DNA of 64,000 nt. Origin: Haloechinothrix halophila YIM 93223 (lineage in GTDB: Bacteria > Actinomycetota > Actinomycetes > Mycobacteriales > Pseudonocardiaceae). This document shows positions 8,936 through 16,968 of the stretch, piece after piece. Under the pieces are notes generated by a model. The model saw only the letters and a list, made by a program, of their open reading frames with translations. It was not told the DNA's origin and ran no database searches. The DNA lies in NCBI RefSeq assembly GCF_000504245.1, contig NZ_KI632509.1, positions 1,611,723 through 1,675,722 on the forward strand. The letters run 5' to 3'. A program made the position numbers and the translations under genes. Within the stretch, counting starts at the first letter, position 1. Every line of letters begins with the position of its first letter.

Positions 8936-9375
8936 GACGTCACCTCGAAGCACTCGATGTCGCTGAGCTGCCCGACGCGCTCGGTGCGCCAGCGCGCCCG
9001 TACCCGCATCCCGGTGGTCATGCGCCCGCTGTCGCCATCGACGTCGACAGCGTGGAACAGCGCACCGATGGTGCCGTCGATCGCGATCAACGCCCAGGCG
9101 AAGTCGTGCGGCACCGGGTCGCCCTCCCGGGATGGCACCCAGGTCCACGACGTCACGGTTCCGGTGTCGGCGACCGGTACCAGCTCGCCGGTCTCCGCGC
9201 CGGTGCCCGGCTCGAACTCCAGCGGCGGGCACAGCACGCCGCGCTCGGTCCGGACGCCGTACAGCTGACCGTCGCGCAGGCCGCCGAGGAAGGTTCCGAT
9301 CGTCGGGCCGACCGTGCGCTCGAACGGGAACTCGACCGTGTAGGGCGCACTGAGGCTTTCCGCGGTGCCGGTCAT
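8932..9375 (-). CDS. DUF35-like OB-fold protein without zinc cysteines
   Basis: A 147-residue protein of the same superfamily as its neighbour. The zinc-ribbon position reads YGVRTERGVLCPPLEFEPG, with a single Cys, so no zinc site can form. The OB-fold part (from about residue 60) continues with the TWVPSRE and DFAWALIAIDG stretches typical of the family. It overlaps both neighbours by four bases. It most likely acts as a structural or acyl-binding partner of one of the thiolase-fold proteins rather than as a metal protein. Paired DUF35 genes, one with and one without zinc ligands, suggest a heteromer; this is inference. Confidence 0.85.
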   Translation of the reverse strand: MTGTAESLSAPYTVEFPFERTVGPTIGTFLGGLRDGQLYGVRTERGVLCPPLEFEPGTGAETGELVPVADTGTVTSWTWVPSREGDPVPHDFAWALIAIDGTIGALFHAVDVDGDSGRMTTGMRVRARWRTERVGQLSDIECFEVTS

Positions 9376-10199
9376 CGCGCTCCTTTCCGTGGTGAGCGTG
9401 TCCGTTCCTCATAGGCGGCCCGTTCCGGCGAGCCGACGGCGGACAGCATGGGTGTCTCGGCGCGCAACATCCGTTGCAGCCATTCGGAGAAGCGGCGACC
9501 GGTGAGTGTGCTGAGCCGGAGCATGGGGCCGATGCGTCTCGGCACGTACACCTCGAACCGGGGACGTCGCAGCGTGGCGACGATCGCCGCGGCGACGTCG
9601 TCCGGGGTGATCGGCGCGAAGCCGGGCACCTCGGGCAGTCCCGCCGCCAGTTCGGTGCGGACGAATCCGGGCAGCACGCAGGAGACGTCGACATCGGACT
9701 CGCGCAACTCCGCCCTGATCGCCTCCGAGAAGCCGAGTACCCCGAACTTCGTGGCCGCATAGGTGGCGCCGCCGGGGAACGGGATGCGCGCGGCGACCGA
9801 TGCGACGTTCACGATGTGTCCGCCGCGCGGCCGCATCCGCCGGGCCGCCTCCCTGCTGCCGTGGATGACCGCGTGCAGGTTGATCGCCAGGATCCGCGCG
9901 GTGGCGGTGTCCTGCTCGTCTTCGATGCGGGTGAGCGGCATGATCCCGGCGTTGTTGATCAGGACGTCGATCGGGCCGAGTCGCCGCTCCACGGTGTCGA
10001 GGAAGCTGGTCAGCGCATCTCGGTCGGTGACGTCAACCGGCAGCGCGAGCGCGTGGTCGCCGGCGTTCGCCGCTTCGGGATCGATGTCGCCGATCGCGAC
10101 TGTGGCGCCCGCGCGGGTGAGGGCCGCCGCGGTCGCCGCTCCGATGCCGCGTGCTCCGCCGGTTACCGCGATGACCTTGTCCGCCAGCGAACGCGCCAT
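9372..10199 (-). CDS. SDR family oxidoreductase, first gene of the thiolase operon
   Basis: A 275-residue classical short-chain dehydrogenase/reductase. The cofactor motif TGGARGIG is at residues 13-20, NNAG is present, the catalytic Ser lies in VNVASVAARIP, and the catalytic Tyr/Lys are in YAATKFG. The C-terminal 50 residues are Arg-rich (RRIGPMLRL), a tail seen in several actinobacterial lipid-related SDRs. It probably oxidises a hydroxyacyl-CoA or sterol-like hydroxyl using NAD(P). It is the first gene of a seven-gene overlapping operon. A KstR-like operator lies about 47 bases upstream of its ATG, on the promoter side. Confidence 0.9.
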   Translation of the reverse strand: MARSLADKVIAVTGGARGIGAATAAALTRAGATVAIGDIDPEAANAGDHALALPVDVTDRDALTSFLDTVERRLGPIDVLINNAGIMPLTRIEDEQDTATARILAINLHAVIHGSREAARRMRPRGGHIVNVASVAARIPFPGGATYAATKFGVLGFSEAIRAELRESDVDVSCVLPGFVRTELAAGLPEVPGFAPITPDDVAAAIVATLRRPRFEVYVPRRIGPMLRLSTLTGRRFSEWLQRMLRAETPMLSAVGSPERAAYEERTRSPRKGAR

Positions 10200-10245
10200 G
10201 CGTACCTCCTGTGCCGACCAGCGAACTTCTTACGAACGTCAAAAC

Positions 10246-10259
10246 TAGAACATGTTCCA
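10246..10259. promoter_or_regulatory. KstR-like operator (TnnAACnnGTTnnA)
   Basis: TAGAACATGTTCCA matches the published KstR consensus TnnAACnnGTTnnA at every fixed position, and contains the perfect 10-base palindrome GAACATGTTC (10248-10257). KstR is the TetR-family repressor of cholesterol catabolism in mycobacteria and rhodococci. The site lies 47 bases upstream of the SDR start and some 200 bases from the divergent diiron oxygenase gene, so control of the thiolase operon is more likely. No kstR gene is in this window. The short consensus can occur by chance. Confidence 0.6.
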
Positions 10260-10418
10260 TTAACTGACAACCCCTGGAAGGCTGCCTTTTGGCACGCGGC
10301 TTCGCGGTGTTGTTGAAACATGTCCTACTGAATGCGCCTCGGTGGCGCGCGCATCTCGGCCGCGGCTCGAATGTGGCGTGGCGCACATTCGCTTTTCTCG
10401 CGCGAGATGTGAACGGTT

Positions 10419-10454
10419 AGTGTTACCAAGTGTCACGTTACTTCGAGTAACACT
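10419..10454. promoter_or_regulatory. Nested palindromes upstream of the diiron oxygenase gene
   Basis: Two dyads share this stretch. AGTGTTAC (10419-10426) is the exact inverted complement of GTAACACT (10447-10454). Inside it, GTTACT-TCG-AGTAAC (10437-10451) is a perfect inverted repeat. The outer arm ends just before GGAGG (10457-10461), the ribosome site of the following gene. A repressor bound here would block transcription start. The regulator is not identified in the window. Confidence 0.55.
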
Positions 10455-10466
10455 GTGGAGGCATCG

Positions 10467-11366
10467 ATGCCAACCAGCACTCCGGTGCACGCCGACCAGC
10501 ACGACGTCGCGCGCAGGCTGCTGCATTCGTCCGAGACGTTGTCGTACGATCCGGTCGAGGAGGTGGACTGGGAGACGCCGCTGGATACCGACCACCACGG
10601 CGCCAGTCCGGAGTGGAGCACGCTGTACGGCACGGCGTACTGGGACGAGATGACGCCGGCGCAGCAGCGGGAGCTGACCAGGCAGGAAGCGGCGTCGGTG
10701 GCCAGCACCGGCATCTGGTTCGAGATGATCCTGCAGCAGATGGTGCTGCGGGACTTCTACGCGAAGGACCCGACCGACCCGAACTTCCAGTGGGCGCTCA
10801 CCGAGATCGCCGACGAGTGCCGCCACTCGATCATGTTCGCGCGCGGCGCGGCCAAGCTTGGCGCGCCCGCCTACCGGCCGAGCCGGGTCGTGGTCGAGCT
10901 GGGCAGGCTGTTCAAGACCGTCGCGTTCGGCGAGTCCGCCTACGCCGCGATCCTCGTGGCGGAGGAAGTACTCGACGTCATGCAGCGCGACTGGATGCGG
11001 GACGAGCGGGTCGCGCCTTTCGTGCGCACCATCAACAACATCCACGTCGTCGAGGAGTCGCGGCACATGAAGTTCGCCCGCGAGGAGACGAAGAAGCGGC
11101 TCGCGGGTTCCGGCAGACTGCGGCGGCAGATCGACGCGCTGGTCGTCGCCATCGCGTCGTACTTCATCGTCACCAGCATGGTGAACCCGAAGGTGTACGA
11201 GCACGCTGGGCTCGACGCCGAGCGTGCGCGGCGGGAGGCCAAGGCGAACGAGCACCACAAGTCGTTGCTGCGGTCGAGCTGCGCGGGGCTGATGGAGTTC
11301 CTGAACTCAGCGGGACTGCTCACCAAGGCGTCGATGTGGTTCTACCGGCGCGCGAACCTGGTCTGA
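10467..11366 (+). CDS. AurF-like diiron oxygenase
   Basis: A 299-residue protein with two ExxH iron-ligand motifs, ECRH (in IADECRHSIMF) and ESRH (in VVEESRHMKFA), and additional Glu in the first helical pair, the pattern of the AurF/p-aminobenzoate N-oxygenase family. Such enzymes activate O2 at a carboxylate-bridged diiron centre. I chose ATG 10467 because GGAGG ends five bases upstream; a GTG at 10455 is possible. A ferredoxin-type reductase gene follows after four bases and is the likely electron donor. This pairing recalls the mycobacterial Rv0885-fprB (Rv0886) pair. The substrate is unknown. Confidence 0.85.
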   Translation: MPTSTPVHADQHDVARRLLHSSETLSYDPVEEVDWETPLDTDHHGASPEWSTLYGTAYWDEMTPAQQRELTRQEAASVASTGIWFEMILQQMVLRDFYAKDPTDPNFQWALTEIADECRHSIMFARGAAKLGAPAYRPSRVVVELGRLFKTVAFGESAYAAILVAEEVLDVMQRDWMRDERVAPFVRTINNIHVVEESRHMKFAREETKKRLAGSGRLRRQIDALVVAIASYFIVTSMVNPKVYEHAGLDAERARREAKANEHHKSLLRSSCAGLMEFLNSAGLLTKASMWFYRRANLV

Positions 11367-11370
11367 CGCC

Positions 11371-12912
11371 ATGGCTTTCGCGATCACGCAGACCTGCTGC
11401 AACGACGCGTCGTGCGTGTCGGTGTGCCCGGTCAACTGCATCCACCCCGCGCCGGGCGAGCCGGACTTCGGCGATACCGACATGCTCTACATCGACCCGC
11501 AGGCTTGCATCGACTGCGGCGCGTGCGCGGACGCCTGCCCCGTCGACGCGATCTTCTCGGTGGAGAGCCTGTCGGAGCAGCTGAAGCCATACGCGGGGCT
11601 CAACGCGGCGTACTACGCGGATCAGGCTGCTGGCAGCGCTGACCCGAGCCCGAACTTCCACGTCTGGGATGAGCCGGTGTTCGATCGCGTCATCCCCGCC
11701 GACTTCGAGCCGCTCGACGTCGCGGTGGTCGGCACCGGTCCCGCTGGCATGTACGCCGTCGAGGACCTGCTGCTGCACACCAACTCGCGGGTCACGCTGA
11801 TCGACCGGTTGCCAGTGGCGGGCGGCCTGGTGCGGCACGGCGTCGCACCGGATCACCAGGCGACCAAGAAAATCGGCGAGACGTTCGCGCGTTTCCACAA
11901 GCATCCCCGGCTGCGGCTGCGGCTGGGTGTCGAGGTCGGCCGTGACGTCACGGTGGACGAACTGGCGTCGCGTCACGACGCGGTGATCTACGCGGTGGGC
12001 GCCTCATCGGCGCGCGGCCTCGGCATCCCTGGCGAGGACCTGCCGGGCAGCCTCGCCGCGACCGACGTCGTGGCCTGGTACAACGGGCATCCCGACGCGC
12101 CCGCCGACGCCGTCGACCTCGCCGCGGAGCGGGTGGTGGTCGTTGGCAACGGCAACGTCGCGCTCGATGTCGCCCGCATCCTGACGATGGACCCGGAGGC
12201 GCTGGCCGGCACCACGATCTCCCCGGCGGCACTGGCATCGTTGCGGTCCAGCAAGGTGCGGGAAGTTGTCGTCCTCGGGCGCAGGGGGCCGGAGGACGCC
12301 GCGTACACCCGGCCGGAGCTGCTTGGCCTCGCGGCGCAGCAGGACGTCGACCTGGTGGTGGACGATCACGACCCGCGCATCGGGGAGGCCATCGACGCGG
12401 CGGCTGACGGCTCGAAGGCCGCGCTGCTGCGGGGTGTCCAGCGGGAGGCGGTGGACTGGTCGGCGCCACCGCCGCACGGGCAGCGTCGCATCGTGCTCCG
12501 GTTCCACTCCGCGCCGCGCGAGGTCGCCGGGGACACCCAGGTGCGCGGGCTCCGCGTCACCGGTCCGGCGGGCGGCGCCGGGAACGCCAGCGATGCCCGT
12601 GACGCCGGAGACGTCGAGGTCGCGGCTGACCTGGTGATCCGCGCTGTCGGTTACCGAGGCACCCCGGTCGACGGTCTGCCGTTCGACGAGCGCACCGGCA
12701 CGATCCCGCACACCGGCGGTCGCGTCGACGGGCGTCAGCGTGACTACGTCGTTGGCTGGATCAAGCGTGGGCCGTCCGGTGGTATCGGCGCGAACCGGGC
12801 GTGCGCGAAGGAAACCGTGGGCACGCTGCTGGACGAAGCCATCGCGGGACGTCTGCCGCGTCGGGATCGGCCCGGTGTGGTCCGGCGGATGGCGCAACGC
12901 GTGCGCGGATAG
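11371..12912 (+). CDS. Ferredoxin-NADP reductase with N-terminal 4Fe-4S ferredoxin domain (FprB-like)
   Basis: A 513-residue fusion. Residues 1-75 are a ferredoxin with Cys in CCNDASCVSVCPVNC and CIDCGACADACPVD, enough for one or two Fe-S clusters. From about residue 110 there is an adrenodoxin-reductase-type flavoprotein: FAD motif VVGTGPAGMYAVE, NADP motif VVGNGNVALDVAR, and the C-terminal GWIKRGPSGGIGANR. It should move electrons from NADPH through FAD to the ferredoxin domain and on to the adjacent diiron oxygenase. The gene begins four bases after that gene ends, so the two are almost certainly co-transcribed. Confidence 0.9.
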   Translation: MAFAITQTCCNDASCVSVCPVNCIHPAPGEPDFGDTDMLYIDPQACIDCGACADACPVDAIFSVESLSEQLKPYAGLNAAYYADQAAGSADPSPNFHVWDEPVFDRVIPADFEPLDVAVVGTGPAGMYAVEDLLLHTNSRVTLIDRLPVAGGLVRHGVAPDHQATKKIGETFARFHKHPRLRLRLGVEVGRDVTVDELASRHDAVIYAVGASSARGLGIPGEDLPGSLAATDVVAWYNGHPDAPADAVDLAAERVVVVGNGNVALDVARILTMDPEALAGTTISPAALASLRSSKVREVVVLGRRGPEDAAYTRPELLGLAAQQDVDLVVDDHDPRIGEAIDAAADGSKAALLRGVQREAVDWSAPPPHGQRRIVLRFHSAPREVAGDTQVRGLRVTGPAGGAGNASDARDAGDVEVAADLVIRAVGYRGTPVDGLPFDERTGTIPHTGGRVDGRQRDYVVGWIKRGPSGGIGANRACAKETVGTLLDEAIAGRLPRRDRPGVVRRMAQRVRG

Positions 12913-12996
12913 GGCGGCGGGTCGCCGAGCGGCTGCGCCGGTAACGGCTTCCGGTGCGCCGAACTGCCATCAGCGCATCCGGGCCAACCGGCGTCC

Positions 12997-13686
12997 TCAC
13001 CCGCGCTCGACCGAGCGTGGTCCGATCCAGGCGCTGACCAGTCGCGCGATCACGATCGTCAAGAACAAGGTCCCCGTGACGGTCTCGAACGATGCCAGGG
13101 TGCGGGCCCACGGCGTGACAGGCAGGATCTCGCCGTAGCCGAGGGTGGCCATGGTGACGTAGCTGTAGTAGACCATCTGCTGCCAGCTGACCGGCTCACC
13201 CGGCAGCTGCGGATCATGGAAACTGCCCGGCGCGAGGATCTCGATCGTGCTGAAGGTCGCGGCGAAGAACCCGCCGAGGATGAGGTACACGCACACGGCG
13301 GCGAGAACCAGCGCGAGCCCGGTGGCGCTGCTGCGGCGGAAGATGAACCGCAGTAGCGAGATCATCAGCGCGAGCATGAACGCCCCCACGGAGATCAGCA
13401 TCCCGAGCGTGACGGGCGTGCTGTGCTGGGCGAACGAGTACCAGACGCCGAAGACGACGAAGATGGCCCCGATCGTGAGAATGACCGCACTGTGCTGGCC
13501 CTCCTCGCGCACGATGAGGATGCCGTAGAAGATCATGCCCGCGTAGAGCAGCATGTACAGGCCGGCCCAGAGCTCGCCGTACAGGGTGATCGGGTAGCCG
13601 AACTGCAGCAGGACGATGAACCCGAGCAGAATCCCGAGGTTCCGAGCGCCTGCCGTTGCGGTTGCCGCTGGTGCCGAAACGTTCAT
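12997..13686 (-). CDS. Ion channel protein with K+ selectivity filter
   Basis: A 229-residue membrane protein with five hydrophobic segments before the pore (about residues 16-36, 42-60, 67-84, 92-113, 121-145), a pore helix, and the filter TMATLGYGE near residue 183, then a last helix (about 200-222). TLGYG is a potassium-type filter, close to the usual TVGYG. No cytosolic RCK domain follows, so gating is not obvious. The protein sits in the inner membrane. It is divergent from the LtrA gene with 38 bases between the starts. Confidence 0.85.
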   Translation of the reverse strand: MNVSAPAATATAGARNLGILLGFIVLLQFGYPITLYGELWAGLYMLLYAGMIFYGILIVREEGQHSAVILTIGAIFVVFGVWYSFAQHSTPVTLGMLISVGAFMLALMISLLRFIFRRSSATGLALVLAAVCVYLILGGFFAATFSTIEILAPGSFHDPQLPGEPVSWQQMVYYSYVTMATLGYGEILPVTPWARTLASFETVTGTLFLTIVIARLVSAWIGPRSVERG

Positions 13687-13724
13687 GATGGGATGAAAAC
13701 AGCTGGTGGGTTCCGTGTCTTGTT

Positions 13725-14930
13725 GTGGTGATTCTGGTGACTGAGGAGACGACGTCGCGTTCGGGCGTGCTGCGACAGCGAGAGCCGGATGTCGCGCCCG
13801 ACGTTGGCGCGATCGAGCTGTTCTTCGATTTGGTGTATGTCTTCGCGATCATTCAGCTTTCGCATTATCTGCTCGAACACGCGAGCTGGGAGGGCGTGCT
13901 CCAGACGGCGATCCTGTTCCTTGCCGTGTGGTGGGGGTGGAACTACACGGCATGGGCGATGAACTGGCTCGACCCGGACCATGCCGGTGTCCGCGCGCTG
14001 CTGGCGACGTTGATGCTGGCCGCGTTGGGCATGGCGATCGCGATCCCGGACGCCTTCGGCCACCGCGCGGGACTCTTCGTCGGCGCCTACCTGTTCTTGC
14101 AACTGGTGCGCAGCGGGTTCATGGTGTTCGCGTTCCGTCGCACGCTGATGGGCCGGAACTACACCCAACTGCTTGCCTGGAGCGTGTTCGCGGGCGTGTT
14201 CTGGGTCGCGGGCGTGTTCGCCGGGGACGACGCGCGCTTGCTGCTGTGGGGTGCGGCCGTCGTCATCGATTACCTCGCGCCGCTCGTGGGGTTCGCGCTG
14301 CCGGTGCTTGGTGCGACGAAGATGTCCGACTGGCCGTTGGCCGAGGGACATCTCGCCGAGCGCAACCGGCTGGTGTTCATCATCGCGCTCGGCGAGTCGA
14401 TCCTGATCCTCGGCTTCACCCTGTCCGGCATCTCGCTGACCGCTCCCGTCGTGGTGGCGGCGGTGGTCGGGTTCGCCACGATCGTGTTGCTGTGGTGGCT
14501 GTACTTCAGCTACCGGCTGGGCAACGTGGCTGGCCGGCTGCGCGATGACGTCGATGCCACCACGATGGCCAGGGGAGCGTTCGCCTACGCACACGCCTTC
14601 ATGGTGGCGGGCGCGATCGTGATCGCCGTCGGGATCGAGCAGGTCACCGTGCATCCGGTGCATCACGCCACGTGGACGATGACGGGGACCGTGCTCGGCG
14701 GGCCAGCGCTGTACCTGGTCGGCAACATCATCTTCAACCGTGCTCGCTCGGGTGTTATGCCACGGTCCAGACTGGTGGCGCTGGTCGCGCTCGCCGTGCT
14801 CGTACCGTTCGCGCCGATGCTGCCCGCGCTAGCGCTGAGCATCGCCGCCATGGCGGTGCTCGCGGTGCTCGCCGCCAGCACCGGTGAGCTGCGGGCCCGC
14901 CGGAGCCGGTCGGTGCGGTGCGCGTCGTGA
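13725..14930 (+). CDS. Low temperature requirement protein A (LtrA) family membrane protein
   Basis: A 401-residue polytopic membrane protein with about ten hydrophobic segments. The N-terminal ELFFDLVYVFAI motif and the later HLAERNRLVFIIALGES motif are hallmarks of the LtrA family. The family name comes from a Listeria cold-growth mutant; its molecular function is unknown. The GTG at 13725 is the first usable start, and a second in-frame GTG at 13737 (MTEET) is equally plausible. Only 38 bases separate it from the divergent channel gene, so the two promoters must overlap. Confidence 0.85.
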   Translation: MVILVTEETTSRSGVLRQREPDVAPDVGAIELFFDLVYVFAIIQLSHYLLEHASWEGVLQTAILFLAVWWGWNYTAWAMNWLDPDHAGVRALLATLMLAALGMAIAIPDAFGHRAGLFVGAYLFLQLVRSGFMVFAFRRTLMGRNYTQLLAWSVFAGVFWVAGVFAGDDARLLLWGAAVVIDYLAPLVGFALPVLGATKMSDWPLAEGHLAERNRLVFIIALGESILILGFTLSGISLTAPVVVAAVVGFATIVLLWWLYFSYRLGNVAGRLRDDVDATTMARGAFAYAHAFMVAGAIVIAVGIEQVTVHPVHHATWTMTGTVLGGPALYLVGNIIFNRARSGVMPRSRLVALVALAVLVPFAPMLPALALSIAAMAVLAVLAASTGELRARRSRSVRCAS

Positions 14931-15056
14931 TGCCTCGCGGACGGCGAGTAGGGCCACGGCAGCAACTTCGGGTGGCGACCGCGTGGAGGGTAGCCAGCCG
15001 GGCGGGTATCGGTGTACTCCTGAACCACCGGATCGGTAGTCGAGAGGAGAACGTCG

Positions 15057-16937
15057 ATGGGTGCGTATGCGGAGGTGTACGACCGGAGCCTGGCCGACCC
15101 GGAGGGGTTCTGGCTGGCGGCCGCTGAGGACATCGACTGGACCCGCGCGCCGACCAAGGCGCTGGACGACGGTCGCGCGCCGCTCTACCGATGGTTTCCT
15201 GACGGTGAGCTGAACACCGCCTACAACGCGCTCGACCGGCACGTCGAGGCTGGCCGGGGCGAGCAGCCGGCGTTGATCTACGACTCGCCGGTCACCGACA
15301 CCAAGACGTCCTACACCTACCTCGAACTGCGCGACTACGTCGCCATCGTCGCGGGCGCGCTCAGCTCGCTCGGCGTCGGCAAGGGCGACCGCGTCATCAT
15401 CTACATGCCGATGGTGCCGGAAGCCATCATCGCGATGCTCGCCTGCGCGCGCCTCGGCGCGATTCACTCCGTCGTCTTCGGTGGTTTCGCGCCCAAGGAG
15501 CTCGCGGCACGCGTGGACGACGCCCAGCCGACGGTGATCGTCGCGGCGTCCTGCGGCATCGAGCCGACGCGAGTGGTGGAGTACAAGCCGATCATCGAGG
15601 ACGCGCTGGCCACCACGACGCACCAGCCCGACCACGTCGTGATGTTGCAGCGGCAGACCGCGACCGCCGAGATGACCGAGCGCGACGTCGACTGGCACGA
15701 TCTCGTCGCGAGCGCGAGCCCGGTCGATCCGGTGCCGGTCGCGGCCACCGACCCGCTCTACATCCTCTACACCTCGGGCACCACAGGGAAGCCGAAGGGC
15801 GTCGTGCGCGACACCGGTGGCCACGCGGTCGCACTCGCCTGGTCGATGCGCAACATCTACGACGTCGCGCCCGGCGATGTCTGGTGGACGGCGTCCGACG
15901 TCGGCTGGGTCGTCGGGCACTCCTACATCGTCTACGGGCCGTTGCTGATCGGCGCCACCACGGTGCTGTACGAGGGCAAACCGGTCGGTACGCCGGACGC
16001 GGGCGCGTTCTGGCGGGTGATCTCCGAACACCGCGCCAAGGCGCTGTTCACCGCCCCCACCGCGTTGCGCGCCATCAAGAAGATCGACCCGAAGGCTTCC
16101 GAGGTGGCGAAATACGACCTGTCGGCGTTTGAGACGTTGTTCCTGGCTGGTGAGCGGCTCGACCCGGAGACCTACCACTGGGCGCACGACACCCTCGGCG
16201 TGCCGGTGATCGACCACTGGTGGCAGACCGAGACCGGCTGGCCGATCGCGGCCAATCCGCGCGGGCTGGAGACGTTGCCGGTCAAGCCTGGTTCGGCGAC
16301 CGTTCCGGTGCCCGGTTACGACATCCAGGTGCTGGACCAGCGGGGCAACCAGGTGCCAGCCGGGCAGGAAGGCGCGATCGCGATCAAGCTGCCGCTGCCG
16401 CCGGGCACGCTGCTGACGCTGTGGGGTGACGACGACCGGTACGTCGAGTCGTATCTGTCCCGCTACGAGGGCTACTACCTCACCGGCGACTCCGGCTACC
16501 TCGACGCGGACGGCTACCTGTTCGTCATGGGACGCACCGATGACGTCATCAACGTCGCGGGTCATCGGCTGTCCACCGGCTCCATCGAGGCCGCTCTCGC
16601 GTCGCACCCTGCCGTGGCCGAGTGCGCGGTGATCGGCGTGCACGACGAGCTCAAAGGGCAGGTGCCGCGCGGGTTCGTGGTGCTCAAGTCCGGTGTCGAC
16701 GTCGAGGAGAGCACCCTGCACGACGAACTGGTCGAGGCCGTGCGGCGCGATGTCGGGCCGGTGGCGGCGTTCCGGGATGTCTCGGTCGTCGACGCGCTGC
16801 CCAAGACCCGCTCCGGCAAGATCCTGCGCAAGACCATGCGCGGCATCGCGGACGGCAGGGATGAACCGGTGCCCTCGACCATCGAGGACGTCGGAGTGCT
16901 GGACAGCCTCCGCGCGGTGCTGCGTGCCGGGCGGTGA
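15057..16937 (+). CDS. prpE: Propionyl-CoA synthetase-type acyl-CoA ligase
   Basis: A 626-residue AMP-forming short-chain acyl-CoA synthetase. The N-terminal ACAS segment (YDRSLADPEGFW) is followed by YTSGTTGKPKGVVRDTGGHA, the GGHA extension being typical of PrpE and ACSS3 rather than acetyl-CoA synthetase. DHWWQTETGWP and the C-terminal KTRSGKILRK complete the catalytic set; the Lys in SGKILRK is the one commonly acetylated to switch such enzymes off. The reaction is propionate (or acetate) plus ATP and CoA. AGGAG precedes the ATG at 15057. No prp methylcitrate genes are adjacent. Confidence 0.9.
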   Translation: MGAYAEVYDRSLADPEGFWLAAAEDIDWTRAPTKALDDGRAPLYRWFPDGELNTAYNALDRHVEAGRGEQPALIYDSPVTDTKTSYTYLELRDYVAIVAGALSSLGVGKGDRVIIYMPMVPEAIIAMLACARLGAIHSVVFGGFAPKELAARVDDAQPTVIVAASCGIEPTRVVEYKPIIEDALATTTHQPDHVVMLQRQTATAEMTERDVDWHDLVASASPVDPVPVAATDPLYILYTSGTTGKPKGVVRDTGGHAVALAWSMRNIYDVAPGDVWWTASDVGWVVGHSYIVYGPLLIGATTVLYEGKPVGTPDAGAFWRVISEHRAKALFTAPTALRAIKKIDPKASEVAKYDLSAFETLFLAGERLDPETYHWAHDTLGVPVIDHWWQTETGWPIAANPRGLETLPVKPGSATVPVPGYDIQVLDQRGNQVPAGQEGAIAIKLPLPPGTLLTLWGDDDRYVESYLSRYEGYYLTGDSGYLDADGYLFVMGRTDDVINVAGHRLSTGSIEAALASHPAVAECAVIGVHDELKGQVPRGFVVLKSGVDVEESTLHDELVEAVRRDVGPVAAFRDVSVVDALPKTRSGKILRKTMRGIADGRDEPVPSTIEDVGVLDSLRAVLRAGR

Positions 16938-16968
16938 TGCGCGTGCGGCGGTAGCCTCCAGTACCGAG

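Noticed and set aside
12931-12960. Terminator hairpin after the ferredoxin reductase gene
   Set aside because: GCGCCGG can pair with CCGGTGC only through a G-U pair and a nine-base loop; too weak to list as a feature.
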